64,000 bases of DNA from Bradyrhizobium lablabi (GTDB lineage Bacteria; Pseudomonadota; Alphaproteobacteria; Rhizobiales; Xanthobacteraceae), in NCBI RefSeq assembly GCF_018131005.1, contig NZ_JAFCJK010000014.1, forward strand, positions 32,518 to 96,517, read 5' to 3'. Shown piece by piece: positions 1-13,900 of the stretch; position 1 is the first letter of the stretch; each line of letters opens with the position of its first letter. Below the pieces are notes generated by a model. The model was given only the letters and a program-made list of their open reading frames with translations, was not told the DNA's origin and ran no database searches. A program made the position numbers and the translations under genes.

Positions 1-317
1 TCGTGCCATGGACGCCCGCGCCAGTCCGCTGCGCGCCACCTGAAAGCTGCGTGATCGATCACCTCGCTCGGGCCGGACACATCGTCAGGCTGGAATGCCG
101 AAGCTGGATCAGGGACGTCAACTTCGTCGTCGATGCGGAATTTGTAGCGCCGGCCCGCGCCACCCCCTGGTATCTCGGCGACATACCAGCCGTCGGTCTC
201 CTGCGAGAGCGGATGGGGCCTATCGAGCAGGAGATCGACTCGCTTTGCCCCCGGTGCCCAAAGCCGGAAGCGCGTGCCATCTGGTGTCAGCTCCGGGCCG
301 AAGCGGCGCTCATTCAT
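1..317 (-). CDS. treZ: malto-oligosyltrehalose trehalohydrolase, N-terminal part (cut by window edge)
   Basis: TreZ releases trehalose from maltooligosyl-trehalose, the last step of the TreY-TreZ route from glucan to trehalose in the cytoplasm. Only about 105 codons lie in the window. The reverse-strand translation begins MNERRFGPELTPDG and continues with RFRLWAPGAKRVDLLL, the beta-sandwich N-terminal domain typical of TreZ. Later come a YKFRIDDE stretch and a DPASAFQPD motif that fit the family. The start ATG at 317 overlaps the glgX stop in an ATGA arrangement, so the two genes are translationally coupled. The GH13 catalytic barrel is outside the window. A GlgX- or GlgB-type N-domain is the main alternative, but the DPASAFQPD stretch favours TreZ. 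Confidence 0.85.
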   Translation of the reverse strand, partial: MNERRFGPELTPDGTRFRLWAPGAKRVDLLLDRPHPLSQETDGWYVAEIPGGGAGRRYKFRIDDEVDVPDPASAFQPDDVSGPSEVIDHAAFRWRAADWRGRPWH

Positions 318-2386
318 GCGGCGCCCGCAAACGCCAGCACCGAACGCGGCGGCGCCTTCGTCTCGGCGCCGGACGCAAATTGCTCGGGCATCTGCACGGC
401 CTCGGTCGTGTTCAGCACCTGCTGCCAGGCCTTGTAATCGCTCATCACAGGCATCTTGAACGCGATCTCCTCGGGAGCGGCATTCAGCACGATAAAGATC
501 GGCGCCTGTGCTGGTTCCATCGGTCCGAGGACATAAGCGAGGAACCTGCCCTCCGGGAATTTCCAATCCGACTCCTTCATTTCTTCGGCAGCGGGCGTCA
601 GCCACAGCACGCCGTAAGTGCCATCGGTGCGGCGGCCGTCGAGCCAACGTTGGCAACGGATCTGCCCAAAGCGACGGCGCAGCTCGGTCAGATGACCGAT
701 GAAGCCGATGAAGTCGTCGTCTGTGCCGAGCTTCTCCCAGCCGACCCAGCCGGTTTCATTGTCCTGGCAATAGGCATTGTTGTTGCCGCCCTGGGTATTG
801 GCCACCTCGTCGCCCGCGAGGATCAGCGGCGTGCCCTGCGCGAGCAGCAGGCAGGCGAGCTGGTTCTTGCGGAGTTGGCGGCGCAGCGCGACGATATCCG
901 GGTCATCGGTCGGTCCCTCATGGCCGCAATTGTTGCTGTGATTGTCGCTGGAGCCGTCGCGATTGTCTTCGCCGTTGGCCTCGTTGTGCTTCTCGTTGTA
1001 ACTGAAGAGATCGGCGAGCGTGAAGCCGTCATGCACGGTGATGTGGTTGACGCTGGCGCGGGTCGCGCGGTTGTCGTGGTGGAACAGGTCGGAGGAGGCG
1101 GTCATGCGGCTCGAAATGTCGCCGATCAGGCTGCCTTCGCCGCTCCAATAGCGCCGCATCGCGCTTCGGTAGCGATCGTTCCACTCCGACCATTGCGACG
1201 GAAATGCGCCGACCTGATAGCCGCCGAGGCCGAGGTCCCAGGGTTCGGCGATGAGCTTGACGGTCGCAAGCGTCGGGTCCTGGCGAAGAGCGTTCAGGAA
1301 CGCATGGTTGCGATCGAATCCATTCGGTCCGCGCGCCAATGTCGGGGCAAGGTCGAAGCGGAAGCCGTCGACGTGGCAGACCTCGACCCAGTAACGCAGC
1401 GAGTCCATCACCATCTGCAGCACCCGCGGATGAGTGAGGTTGACCGAGCTGCCGCAGCCGGTGAAGTCGTCGTAGTAGCGCGGGTTCTCGCGGTTCAGCC
1501 AGTAATAGGAGGCGTTGTCGATGCCGCGGAAGCAGAGCGTCGGGCCCATATGGTTGCCCTCGGCGGTGTGGTTGTAGACGACGTCCAGCAGCACCTCGAT
1601 GCCGGCATCGTGCAACCGGGCAACCGCGGTTCGGAACGAATCCAGCGCATTGTCCTGCGCATAGCGCGTCTCCGGCGCGAAGAAGGCGATGGTGTTATAG
1701 CCCCAGTAGTTCACGAGCTTCTTCTCGACCAGGATGCGGTCGTCGATCAGTCCGTGGATCGGCAAGAGTTCGACGGCGGTGACTCCGAGCCGCTTGAGAT
1801 GGTCGATCATCGCGGGCGATGACAGGCCGCCATAGGTGCCGCGCAGATTCGGCGCAACATCCTCGCGCTTTTGGGTCAGGCCCTTGACATGAGCCTCATA
1901 GATGATGGTGTCTTCCCACGGGATATGCGGCCGGATCTCGCGGCGGCCCCAGTTGAAGGTCTCGTCGACCACCACCGCCTTTGGCATGCCGCGCGCATTG
2001 TCGCGCCGGTCGAAGGAGAGGTCCTCGCGCGCACTGCCGGTGCGGTAGGCAAAGTGTGCATCGCTCCACACCAGCCGCCCGGCGAGCCGCCTCGCATAGG
2101 GATCAAGCAGCAGCTTGTTGGAGTTGAAGCGGTGGCCGCGCTCCGGCGCATAGGGACCATGGACGCGGTAGCCGTAGAGCTGGCCTGGCGAAACGTCGTT
2201 GAGATAACAGTGCCAGACGTCCTCGGTACGCTCCGGCAGCTCGATCCGTTCAAGCTCGCGGCGGCCCTGGCTGTCGAACAGGCACAGCTCGATCTTCTCC
2301 GCATTGGCGGAGAACAGTGCAAAATTGGTGCCCCTGCCGTCCCAGCTTGCGCCAAGCCGGGAGGACGTTCCCCCAGTCAGTCGCAT
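314..2386 (-). CDS. glgX: glycogen debranching enzyme GlgX (isoamylase type)
   Basis: GlgX hydrolyses alpha-1,6 branches of limit-dextrinised glycogen and so supplies linear chains to TreY/TreZ or MalQ. The 690-residue protein has an N-terminal CBM48-like domain (about residues 10-110) and a GH13 barrel. The catalytic residues are visible: nucleophile D345 in GFRFD, acid E381 in LIAEPWD and D453 in ITVHDGFT, with the region II motif DVVYNHT near residue 270. The length is normal for the family. It begins 3 bp after the glgB stop and overlaps treZ by 4 bp, so it sits inside one run of co-directional glucan and trehalose genes. Bacterial TreX is the same enzyme type under another name, and the treZ neighbour makes that label equally fitting. 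Confidence 0.95.
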   Translation of the reverse strand: MRLTGGTSSRLGASWDGRGTNFALFSANAEKIELCLFDSQGRRELERIELPERTEDVWHCYLNDVSPGQLYGYRVHGPYAPERGHRFNSNKLLLDPYARRLAGRLVWSDAHFAYRTGSAREDLSFDRRDNARGMPKAVVVDETFNWGRREIRPHIPWEDTIIYEAHVKGLTQKREDVAPNLRGTYGGLSSPAMIDHLKRLGVTAVELLPIHGLIDDRILVEKKLVNYWGYNTIAFFAPETRYAQDNALDSFRTAVARLHDAGIEVLLDVVYNHTAEGNHMGPTLCFRGIDNASYYWLNRENPRYYDDFTGCGSSVNLTHPRVLQMVMDSLRYWVEVCHVDGFRFDLAPTLARGPNGFDRNHAFLNALRQDPTLATVKLIAEPWDLGLGGYQVGAFPSQWSEWNDRYRSAMRRYWSGEGSLIGDISSRMTASSDLFHHDNRATRASVNHITVHDGFTLADLFSYNEKHNEANGEDNRDGSSDNHSNNCGHEGPTDDPDIVALRRQLRKNQLACLLLAQGTPLILAGDEVANTQGGNNNAYCQDNETGWVGWEKLGTDDDFIGFIGHLTELRRRFGQIRCQRWLDGRRTDGTYGVLWLTPAAEEMKESDWKFPEGRFLAYVLGPMEPAQAPIFIVLNAAPEEIAFKMPVMSDYKAWQQVLNTTEAVQMPEQFASGAETKAPPRSVLAFAGAA

Positions 2387-2389
2387 CGA

Positions 2390-4533
2390 TCAGCTTTCCG
2401 GTACGAGGAAGATCACAGCCAGCGGCGGAATGGTCAAGTTAAGCTCCGGGACGAGTCCTTCCAGCGTTTGAACTTCGCCGGTATTGCCGACATTGCTGCC
2501 GCCATAGTGCGCGGAGTCCGAATTGAACACCTCATGCCACTTGCCTGCGAATGGCACGCGGACGCGGTAGTTGTGATAGACGTTTGGCGAGAAGTTCGCG
2601 ATCATGAGGCAGCGCGAGCGCGCGCTATTGCCTTTCCGGATCCAGGCAAACACGTTGTTGCCGGCGTCTTCGGTGATGACCCATTCGAATCCAGCCTGGT
2701 CGCAATCAAGCTCATGCAGCGCCGGCAGGGCGCGATAGAGGCGGTTGAGGTCGCGGACCAGCCCCTGGATGCCGGCATGTCTCGGCTGTTGCAGCAGATG
2801 CCAGTCCAGCGATTGATCGTGATTCCATTCGCGTTCCTGGCCGAGCTCGCAGCCCATGAACATGAGCTTCTTGCCGGGATGACCGAACATGAAGCTGTAA
2901 TAGGCGCGCAGATTGGCAAAGCGCTGCCAATCGTCGCCGGGCATGCGGCCGAGAATCGAGCGCTTGCCGTGCACGACCTCATCGTGGGAGAGCGGCAGGA
3001 TGAAGTTTTCCGAGAAGGCGTAGTGCAAGCCGAACAGGATGTCGCCGTGGTGATATCTGCGGTGAATGGGATCCTTGCCGATATATTTCAGCGTGTCGTG
3101 CATCCAGCCCATGTTCCACTTGTAGCCGAAGCCGAGCCCGCCAAATTCGACCGGGCGCGAGACCTGCGGCCATGCAGTCGATTCCTCCGCCGCCGTCGTC
3201 GCCTGGGGGAAGTGCCCGAAGACTTCGGTGTTGAAGCGGCGCAGGAAGCTGATCGCTTCGAGATTTTCGCGGCCGCCGTATTTGTTCGGGATCCAGCCGC
3301 CGGCGGGCCGGCTGTAGTCGAGGTACAGCATGGAGGCTACAGCGTCGACGCGGAGGCCGTCGATGCCGTAGCGGTCGAGCCAGAACAGCGCGTTCGACAC
3401 CAGGAAGTTGGTGGCCTCGGTGCGCCCGTAATTGTAGATCAGCGTACCCCAGTCGAGATGGCGGCCCTGCAGCGGATTGGCGTGCTCATAGAGCGCGGTG
3501 CCGTCGAAATGACCGAGGCCGTGAGGATCGTCGGGGAAGTGCCCGGGCACCCAGTCGAGCAGCACGCCGATGCCTTCGCGATGGCAGGCGTCGACCAGCG
3601 CGGCAAAATCTTCCGGCGAACCGAAGCGGCTGGTCGGCGCGAACAGGCCGGTTGGCTGATAGCCCCATGAGCCGTCGAACGGATGTTCGCTGACCGGAAG
3701 GAATTCGACGTGAGTGAATCCCATGTCGCGGACGTAAGGGGGGAGGTGCTCGGCAAGCTCGCGATAGGTCAGCCATTCATTTTGGCCCTTGCGCCGCCAG
3801 GAGCCGAGATGGACCTCGTAGATCGAGATCGGAGAACCCAACGCATTGATGCCGGCCGGCGCGGGGCGCGGGCGTGGGATATTGCGCTCATCAACCACGA
3901 TCGACGCGGTCTTCGGGCGCAGCTCGGCGGCAAAGGCGAGCGGATCGGACTTCAGCGGCAGGTGTTGGCCATTCGGCCCGATGATGTCGAATTTGTAGTG
4001 GTCGCCGACACGCGCGCCGGGAACGAACAACTCCCAGTAGCCGACACCGCGCACGCGCATCGGGTGGCGCCGCGCATTCCAGAAATTGAAATCTCCGACC
4101 ACGCTGACCCGGCGCGCGTTCGGCGCCAACACGACGAAGGCCACGCCATCGACGCCATCGAGCGTCATCGGATGTGCGCCGAGCGTGTCGTAGAGCCGCT
4201 GATGAGTACCTTCCCCTAGCAGATAGAGGTCGAAGTCGTTCAGAACCGGCGGGAAGCGGTAAGGGTCCTCCAGCTCGACGATGCTGTCGCCGAAGCGCGC
4301 TCGGAGCTGATAGCGCCTGGAGCCGTTCGGCAAGGTCCCGGCGAACAGGCCGGCATCATGGATGCGGGTGAGTTCGGCGGTCTCGCCGTGCTCGCCGATC
4401 GCCGCGACATCAGTTGCCTCCGGAAGGAACGCGCGCACCACGTTGCGCTCGCCCTCGGTATGCAGGCCGAGATAGCGGAACGGGTCGGAGTGGCGGCCCT
4501 CGATGATCGCATAGGCTTCAGCGGGCAGGTCGG

Positions 4534-4537
<4 letters not shown>
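2390..4537 (-). CDS. glgB: 1,4-alpha-glucan branching enzyme
   Basis: GlgB cuts alpha-1,4 chains and re-attaches them through alpha-1,6 bonds. In the GlgE pathway it branches the linear glucan made by GlgE. The 715-residue protein has the N1 and CBM48 domains (about 1-220) and a GH13 barrel. Visible signatures are nucleophile D398 in GLRVDAV, the acid in AEEST (E451/E452), LSHDEVVHGK further on, and a C-terminal all-beta domain. The length fits the full-length GlgB class. The start ATG at 4537 overlaps the end of the treS-maltokinase gene by 4 bp, and glgX follows 3 bp after its stop. The order glgE, treS-mak, glgB is the textbook arrangement for alpha-glucan synthesis from trehalose. Confidence 0.96.
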
Positions 4538-7839
<3,302 letters not shown>

Positions 7840-7850
7840 AGCGAATCCCC

Positions 7851-9851
7851 TCACGCCAGGCAGCGGAACAATAGGGCGGGGTCGCGCGCCGGGTCGATGC
7901 GCAGGCGAATGCCGCCCCATTCGAGCGGATAGCGTTCGCCGGTGATCAGGTTCTCGACTGCGGCAGCGTTACGCCGGCCATCGCCTGCGCCGACCTGGAT
8001 GTCGGCGAGCGGCAGCCAGAACTCGTGCACATCGCGCGACAGCGCAATCGCAACCGCGACCGTGTTGCTCTGGTCAGCCGCTTGTTTCACGAATCCGATC
8101 ACGTTGCCATCCTCGATGCCGAGGAAACGCAAATTGCTGGTTTGCTGCAGCGCCGGATTGGTGCGGCGGGCGAAGTTGAGGTCCCTGATATAGGACTTGA
8201 TGTTCCCTTGCTTGTCCCAGTCCCGCACCTTGATTTCGTATTTTTCGGAATCGAGATACTCCTCGCGGCCGGGGATCGGCTCGTGCTCCAGCAGCTCGAA
8301 GCCGTTACAGATACCGTAGGTGCTCGACAGGGTCGACGCCAGCGCGACGCGAGACTTGAACATCCAGGGTTCGCCGCTTTGCAGATGATAGGGCAGGATA
8401 TCAGGCGTATTGACGAAGAAATTCGGTCGGTAATAGTCGCGTTCAGGATAGCCGGTCAGTTCGTTCAGATACTGCTCGATCTCCCAGCGCTGCGTCCGCC
8501 AGGTAAAATAGGTGTAGGACTGGGTGAAACCGAGCTTGGCTAATCCCTTCATCAGCTTTGGCCGCGTGAAGGCCTCGGCGAGGAAGATCACGTCGGGGTG
8601 GTGCAACTGCACCTGGTGGATCAGCCATTCCCAGAACGGGAAAGGCTTGGTGTGAGGATTGTCGACCCTGAAAATCTTCACGCCCTGGTCGATCCAGTAC
8701 AGGATCACGTCGCGCAGCGCGTTCCAAAGGGCGCCGGCGTCCTCGCAGCCGAAATCCGGATTGACGATGTCCTCGTATTTCTTCGGCGGATTTTCCGCAT
8801 AGCGCATCGAGCCGTCCGGCCGCCGCCTGAACCATTGCGGATGCTGTTTCAGCCAGGGATGATCGGGCGAGCACTGCACGGCGAAATCGAGCGCGACCTC
8901 CATCTTATGCTCGCGGCAGGCCGCGACGAAGGCGCGGAAATCCTCCAGCGTGCCGAGCTCGGGATGGATTGCGTCGTGGCCGCCATCGGCCGCGCCGATA
9001 GCGTAGGGACTGCCGGGATCTCGCTCCTGCGCGGTCACCGCATTGTTGCGGCCCTTGCGGTTCTTCCGGCCGATTGGATGGATGGGCGTGAGATAAACGA
9101 CGTCGAAGCCCATCGCGGCGATGTCAGGCAGCCGCGCGACACAGTCGCCGAAGGTACCATGCTGCCCGGGCACCTTGCCCTGGCTGCGTGGTATCATTTC
9201 ATACCAGGCGCCATCGCGCGCCCGCGGCCGGTCGGCGACGAAGGGAAATAGCTTCGAGCGTGTCAGATCGGGACGCGACTGGCTTTCCGCCATCGCTTCC
9301 TTCAGCTCGTCCGTAAGCAGCGAGGCGGTATCACCGGTCTGCAGGTAATCCTCGCATTGCTTCAGGATGATGGTCGCCGCGGCGCGGCCGCCGGCCTGGG
9401 CCTTGGTCAACATGCCGGCGCCTTCGATCGCATCGAGGCTGAGATCGGAGCCGGCCTTCTGCTTCAGCTCGAAGCCATGGCGCCAGGTGGCGAATTCGTC
9501 GGTCCAGGCCTCGATGGCATAGATGTAGCGGCCCGGCGCGTCGGGAACGAAGGAGCCGCTCCAGCGGTCGTTGCCATAATGGACCATTGGCGCACTCCGC
9601 CATTCGCGGTCAAGCTCGCCGCGCCAGATCAGCGCCGCCGACACGACGTCGTGGCCGTCGCGGTAGACGTCAGCCCAGACCTCGACACGCTCGCCGACGA
9701 TCCGCTTTACGGGAAAACGTCCGCCGTCGATCAGCGGGTATACGTCCTCGATATGGAAAGTGCCCGCGGCACCTTCGACAGTTTGAGCTGTTTTGTTCAC
9801 GGTGATGCCGCCATCGAGATGGAAATGACGCGCCCGTTGCGTTAGGGGCAC
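7851..9851 (-). CDS. glgE: alpha-1,4-glucan:maltose-1-phosphate maltosyltransferase
   Basis: GlgE transfers maltose from maltose-1-phosphate to the non-reducing end of alpha-glucan, an ADP-glucose-independent way of building glycogen. The 666-residue frame shows the family N-domain (VYPLIDGGRFPVKRIVGE near residues 37-54), a GH13_3 barrel with nucleophile D397 in IFRVDNPHTKP, acid E426 in FLAEAFTRP, and GNDRWSG in the N-domain. The first possible start is GTG 9851. GTG 9800 (protein starting VNKTAQTVEG) is equally plausible, because neither has a strong ribosome site and only the later part is conserved. It heads the run glgE, treS-mak, glgB, glgX, treZ and is divergent from malQ across about 150 bp. 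Confidence 0.95.
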   Translation of the reverse strand: MPLTQRARHFHLDGGITVNKTAQTVEGAAGTFHIEDVYPLIDGGRFPVKRIVGERVEVWADVYRDGHDVVSAALIWRGELDREWRSAPMVHYGNDRWSGSFVPDAPGRYIYAIEAWTDEFATWRHGFELKQKAGSDLSLDAIEGAGMLTKAQAGGRAAATIILKQCEDYLQTGDTASLLTDELKEAMAESQSRPDLTRSKLFPFVADRPRARDGAWYEMIPRSQGKVPGQHGTFGDCVARLPDIAAMGFDVVYLTPIHPIGRKNRKGRNNAVTAQERDPGSPYAIGAADGGHDAIHPELGTLEDFRAFVAACREHKMEVALDFAVQCSPDHPWLKQHPQWFRRRPDGSMRYAENPPKKYEDIVNPDFGCEDAGALWNALRDVILYWIDQGVKIFRVDNPHTKPFPFWEWLIHQVQLHHPDVIFLAEAFTRPKLMKGLAKLGFTQSYTYFTWRTQRWEIEQYLNELTGYPERDYYRPNFFVNTPDILPYHLQSGEPWMFKSRVALASTLSSTYGICNGFELLEHEPIPGREEYLDSEKYEIKVRDWDKQGNIKSYIRDLNFARRTNPALQQTSNLRFLGIEDGNVIGFVKQAADQSNTVAVAIALSRDVHEFWLPLADIQVGAGDGRRNAAAVENLITGERYPLEWGGIRLRIDPARDPALLFRCLA

Positions 9852-9999
9852 GCTCCGGACTTATATACAAAGCCGCTCGCGGGCATTGGTTCCCTGGGAA
9901 CGGTGGGGATGGCAGAGCGTTGCTCACCTTCTATCCCCTTCCTGGATATAACGATTTCGCGACCTCCACGATTTCGGTCGCTTGCAAGGCGCGTGCCGA

Positions 10000-11949
10000 A
10001 TGGACCTATACGCCCAAGCCAGAACCCTCGGTATTCAGACCGAGTATATTGACGGTCAGGGTCACCGCCGTGTGACGGAGCCTGCTGCGCTCCAGACCAT
10101 CCTCGACGCATTGCCGCCTCAGCCGGCGCGGCAGTTCATCGCGCAGCCGGTCGTAATCCGGGCCGGCCGCGACGCCCGGATCGAGCTCGGGGCGGCGGCC
10201 ACGCTGCCGGTCAAATGGACCATCAAGACCGGCGGCGAGGTGATCGCGCAAGGCGGCGCCGGCGAGCGTACGATATCGTGTCCGCGGCACCTGCCGCATG
10301 GCATCCACCGGCTGCACGTCACCGATGCAACATCCGTCTCCGAGGACGTGCCGCTGCTGGTCTCGCCCGAGCGAACGTTCAGCGGCGATTTCGATCGCGG
10401 CTGGCTGCTCGCGGTGCAGCTCTACGGCATCCGCTCGTCGCGGAATTGGGGGATTGGCGACTTCACCGATCTGCAAGGCTTGGTCGAACTGGCGCACCAG
10501 CTCGGCGCCGATGGCGTGGGGCTCAATCCCCTGCATGCGTTGTTCGACGACAGGCCGGGGGACTGCAGTCCCTATTCGCCGAACAGTCGCCTGTTTCTCA
10601 ATCCACTCTATGTCGATGTCGGCCGGCTCCCCGGATTCCGGTCAGATGCCGGGACGCAGGCCGCGGTCGCGGCGCTTCGTGCGAACGACACGGTCGACTA
10701 TGTCGCGGTTGCCGCACTGAAATGGCGCGCGCTGCGGGCGGCCTTCGCGGCCTTCAAGGCCAAATCGGCTCGCGACAGCCGGGACGATTTCGACAGCTTT
10801 CGCGCCGAACGCGGCGACCTGCTGTCGCGCTTTGCCTGCTTCGAGGTGATGCGGCACAAGCTCAATCGTCCGTGGTGGCAGTGGCCCGATGAGTGGCGGC
10901 AGCCCGGCGATGCGGTCTGTGCCTTGTTGCGCCAGAGCGCCGACGAGTCCGAGATCGAATTCGTCGAATTCACGCAATGGGCGGCGGACCGCCAGCTCGG
11001 CGCCTGCAGGGCGCGCGCGCACGAGCTCGGCATGCAGGTCGGGCTCTATCTCGATGTCGCCGTCGGCGTGCAGTCGGACGGCTTCGATGCGTGGAACGAG
11101 CAGCTCGCGATCTCGCGGCATCTCGGCGTCGGCGCGCCGCCCGATCCCCTCAACACCGCCGGCCAGGACTGGGGCCTTGCCGGCTTCAATGCGGTGGGTC
11201 TCGAGATCAGCTCGTTCGCACCGTTCCGCGAGATGCTGCGCGCCTCGATGCGCCATGCCGGCGCGATCCGGCTCGATCACGTGCTTGGATTGAAGCGGCT
11301 CTATCTCGTGCCGCGCGGCTTCGGTCCCGACAACGGCGCCTATGTGCAGATGCCGTTCGAGGCGTTGCTGGCGGCGACCGCGCAGGAGAGCGTCGCGCAT
11401 CGCTGCGTTGTGATCGGGGAGGACCTCGGCACGGTTCCGGAAGGCTTTCGCGAGCGGATGGCCGACTGGGGCATCTGGTCGTACCTTGTGATGATGTTCG
11501 AGCGCGACGACCGCGGCGCCTTCCGCGGCGTCGATCACTACGGAGCGAACGCGCTCGTCACCTTCAACACCCACGACCTCTCGACCTATGCCGGCTGGCG
11601 CTCCTTCAGCGACCTGAAGCTGAAACGCTCACTCGGGATCGATCCCGGCGAGAGCGACGACGCGCGCTGGCATGCGCTGACCATGCTCGATGAGGTGCTG
11701 CGCCGTTACGGTATCCAGAACAACGACCTCTATTCGGTGGTGAGCTGCCTGTCGCGGACCAGATCGCGGCTGCTGGCGGTTTCACTGGAAGATCTGCTCG
11801 GCCTGATCGATCAGCCCAACATTCCCGGCACGGTCAACGAGCATCCGAACTGGCGGCGGCGAATTCCGGTCTCGATCGAGCAGGTCACGTCCGTGATCGA
11901 CGTCGATGCGCTCAAGCGCGCAACGCATGAGCGCTCGCGCGCAGGCTAA
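10000..11949 (+). CDS. malQ: 4-alpha-glucanotransferase (amylomaltase, GH77)
   Basis: MalQ disproportionates maltooligosaccharides, releasing glucose and lengthening chains, and so handles the short glucans left by debranching and phosphorolysis. The protein of 649 residues has an extra N-terminal domain (about 1-130) before the GH77 core, as in longer proteobacterial MalQ forms. Core motifs are present: YSPNSRLFLNPLYVDV, the nucleophile region GAIRLDHVLGL, the acid region VIGEDLGTVPEGF, and NTHDLST. I chose ATG 10000, with AAGG about 10 nt upstream; an in-frame TTG at 9982 is less likely. It is divergent from glgE, and the GH15 gene starts 20 bp after its stop, suggesting a two-gene operon. 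Confidence 0.93.
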   Translation: MDLYAQARTLGIQTEYIDGQGHRRVTEPAALQTILDALPPQPARQFIAQPVVIRAGRDARIELGAAATLPVKWTIKTGGEVIAQGGAGERTISCPRHLPHGIHRLHVTDATSVSEDVPLLVSPERTFSGDFDRGWLLAVQLYGIRSSRNWGIGDFTDLQGLVELAHQLGADGVGLNPLHALFDDRPGDCSPYSPNSRLFLNPLYVDVGRLPGFRSDAGTQAAVAALRANDTVDYVAVAALKWRALRAAFAAFKAKSARDSRDDFDSFRAERGDLLSRFACFEVMRHKLNRPWWQWPDEWRQPGDAVCALLRQSADESEIEFVEFTQWAADRQLGACRARAHELGMQVGLYLDVAVGVQSDGFDAWNEQLAISRHLGVGAPPDPLNTAGQDWGLAGFNAVGLEISSFAPFREMLRASMRHAGAIRLDHVLGLKRLYLVPRGFGPDNGAYVQMPFEALLAATAQESVAHRCVVIGEDLGTVPEGFRERMADWGIWSYLVMMFERDDRGAFRGVDHYGANALVTFNTHDLSTYAGWRSFSDLKLKRSLGIDPGESDDARWHALTMLDEVLRRYGIQNNDLYSVVSCLSRTRSRLLAVSLEDLLGLIDQPNIPGTVNEHPNWRRRIPVSIEQVTSVIDVDALKRATHERSRAG

Positions 11950-11969
11950 GGCAAGGCGGATAACGGCAG

Positions 11970-13775
11970 GTGTCATCGCGTATCGAAGACTACGGATTGA
12001 TCGGCGATTGCGAAACCGCCGCGCTGGTTGGCCGCGGCGGGTCCATTGACTGGCTGTGCTGGCCGGCATTCGATTCGGATGCATGCTTTGCCGCGCTGCT
12101 CGGCACGCCCCGCAATGGGAGATGGCTGATTGCTCCGGCCGGCGAGATCACCAGGATCGAGCGCCGCTATTGGGACGACACGCTGATCCTGGAAACGCGG
12201 TTCGAAACGGAGAGCGGCGCGGTCGCGCTGATCGATTTCATGCCGCCGCGCGGCAACGCCTCCGACGTGGTGCGACTGGTGCGCGGCATCAGCGGGCGGG
12301 TCAAACTGCGAATGGAGCTCGTGATCCGTTTCGGATTCGGAGCCGATATTCCGTGGGTGAAGAAGAACCCGGACGGACCGGGTCTGCTGGCGATCAGTGG
12401 GCAGGATATGACCGTGCTGCGCACGCCGGTCGAGACCCGTGGCGAGAACCTGACCACGGTCGCAGACTTCGAAGTCGGCGAGGGCGAGACGATCCCGTTC
12501 GTACTGACCTACGGTCCTTCGCACCTGCCGGTGCCCGCACCGATCGATCCGGAGGCCGCGCTGCAGGACACCCGGGACTTCTGGACCGAGTGGTGCGGCC
12601 ATTGTAGCTATCACGGCAGCCACCGCGCCCTCGTCATGCGCTCGCTGATCACGCTCAAGGCGCTCACCTACGCGCCGACCGGCGGCATCGTCGCAGCGCC
12701 AACCGCGTCATTGCCGGAGAAGCTCGGCGGCGCCAGGAACTGGGACTATCGCTTTTGCTGGCTCCGCGATGCCACCTTCACGCTACTGGCGCTGATGAAC
12801 TCGGGCTACACCGAGGAGGCCGCTGCCTGGTACAATTGGCTGTTGCGGGCGGTGGCAGGCGCGCCGGTCAACATGCAGATCATGTACGGCATCATGGGCC
12901 AGCGGCGCCTATTGGAATGGGAAGCCGGTTGGCTGCCTGGCTATGAGGGGGCCAGTCCTGTGCGCGTCGGCAATGCCGCGCATGCACAATTGCAGCTGGA
13001 TGTCTATGGCGAGCTGATCGACGCCATCCACCAGTGGCGCGTGGCCAAGCTCAAGCTCGGTGAGGAAAGCTGGGCGCTGGAATGCGCCGTGCTCCAACAT
13101 CTAGCCGATGTCTGGGACAAGCCTGATCACGGCATCTGGGAGCGCCGCGGGGAGGGTAAACATTACGTCTCGTCCAAGGTGATGACTTGGGTGGCTTTCG
13201 ATCGCGGCATCAAGAGCGCGGAACGGTTCGGTTTCAAGGCGCCCCTCGTTAAGTGGCGCGTATTGCGCGATGCGATACACCGCGACGTTTGCGAGAAGGG
13301 CTTTGACCGGGCGCTGAACAGCTTTGTCGAAAGCTATGGCTCGAAACTGCTCGATGCCAGCATCCTGCTGCTGCCCGCGGTCGGTTTCCTGCCACCAAGT
13401 GATCCCCGAGTGCGCGGCACGCTCGCCGCGATCGAGCGGCACATGATACGCGACGGTTTCGTGCTGCGGCACGACCCGCGCGAAGTATCGGACGAGACAC
13501 AGCCGATCGAGGGCGCGTTCCTGGCCTGCAGCCTGTGGCTTGCCGACGCCTATGTGCTGGCCGGCCAGATCGACAGGGCGCAGGCGCTGTTCGATCGAGT
13601 GGTTGCCATCGCCAACGATCTTGGCCTGCTCGCCGAAGAGTTCGATACGGCCGTGTGCCGCCAGACCGGCAACTTTCCGCAGGCGCTGACTCACATCGCG
13701 TTGATCAACACCGCGCATAACCTCAGCGATGCCAAGGCCGCGGCCGAGAAGCCCGCGGTGCAGCGGTCGCAATAG
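11970..13775 (+). CDS. glycoside hydrolase family 15 protein (glucoamylase/trehalase-like)
   Basis: The protein has 601 residues with an N-terminal beta-sandwich (MSSRIEDYGLIGDCETAALVG start, then SIDWLCWPAFDS) and an (alpha/alpha)6 barrel containing GARNWDYRFCWLRDATFTL and GIWERRGE, both typical GH15 signatures. Family members hydrolyse terminal alpha-glucosidic bonds in starch-like chains. Some bacterial relatives are trehalases, and either activity fits the neighbouring trehalose/glucan genes. No signal peptide is seen, so a cytoplasmic role is likely. The start is GTG 11970, preceded by AAGGCGGA; it lies 20 bp after the malQ stop. It is convergent with the HAD gene that follows. The substrate cannot be decided from sequence alone. 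Confidence 0.9.
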   Translation: MSSRIEDYGLIGDCETAALVGRGGSIDWLCWPAFDSDACFAALLGTPRNGRWLIAPAGEITRIERRYWDDTLILETRFETESGAVALIDFMPPRGNASDVVRLVRGISGRVKLRMELVIRFGFGADIPWVKKNPDGPGLLAISGQDMTVLRTPVETRGENLTTVADFEVGEGETIPFVLTYGPSHLPVPAPIDPEAALQDTRDFWTEWCGHCSYHGSHRALVMRSLITLKALTYAPTGGIVAAPTASLPEKLGGARNWDYRFCWLRDATFTLLALMNSGYTEEAAAWYNWLLRAVAGAPVNMQIMYGIMGQRRLLEWEAGWLPGYEGASPVRVGNAAHAQLQLDVYGELIDAIHQWRVAKLKLGEESWALECAVLQHLADVWDKPDHGIWERRGEGKHYVSSKVMTWVAFDRGIKSAERFGFKAPLVKWRVLRDAIHRDVCEKGFDRALNSFVESYGSKLLDASILLLPAVGFLPPSDPRVRGTLAAIERHMIRDGFVLRHDPREVSDETQPIEGAFLACSLWLADAYVLAGQIDRAQALFDRVVAIANDLGLLAEEFDTAVCRQTGNFPQALTHIALINTAHNLSDAKAAAEKPAVQRSQ

Positions 13776-13900
13776 GCCGGGCAGGATCGCCACTGCCGCC
13801 CGTATTTCGCGTCCTCAGCGCAAGTCGACCGGCGGGGAGGTCACGTCCGCGATCCGATGCCTTCGCACGCGACGCATGCGATTCCGCCGGCAATACCGGT

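Noticed and set aside
95..1822. Long open frame on the + strand opposite glgX
   Set aside because: It is antisense to a well-supported glgX with intact catalytic motifs. Its translation has no recognisable domain and is explained by the GC-rich codon bias of the opposite strand.
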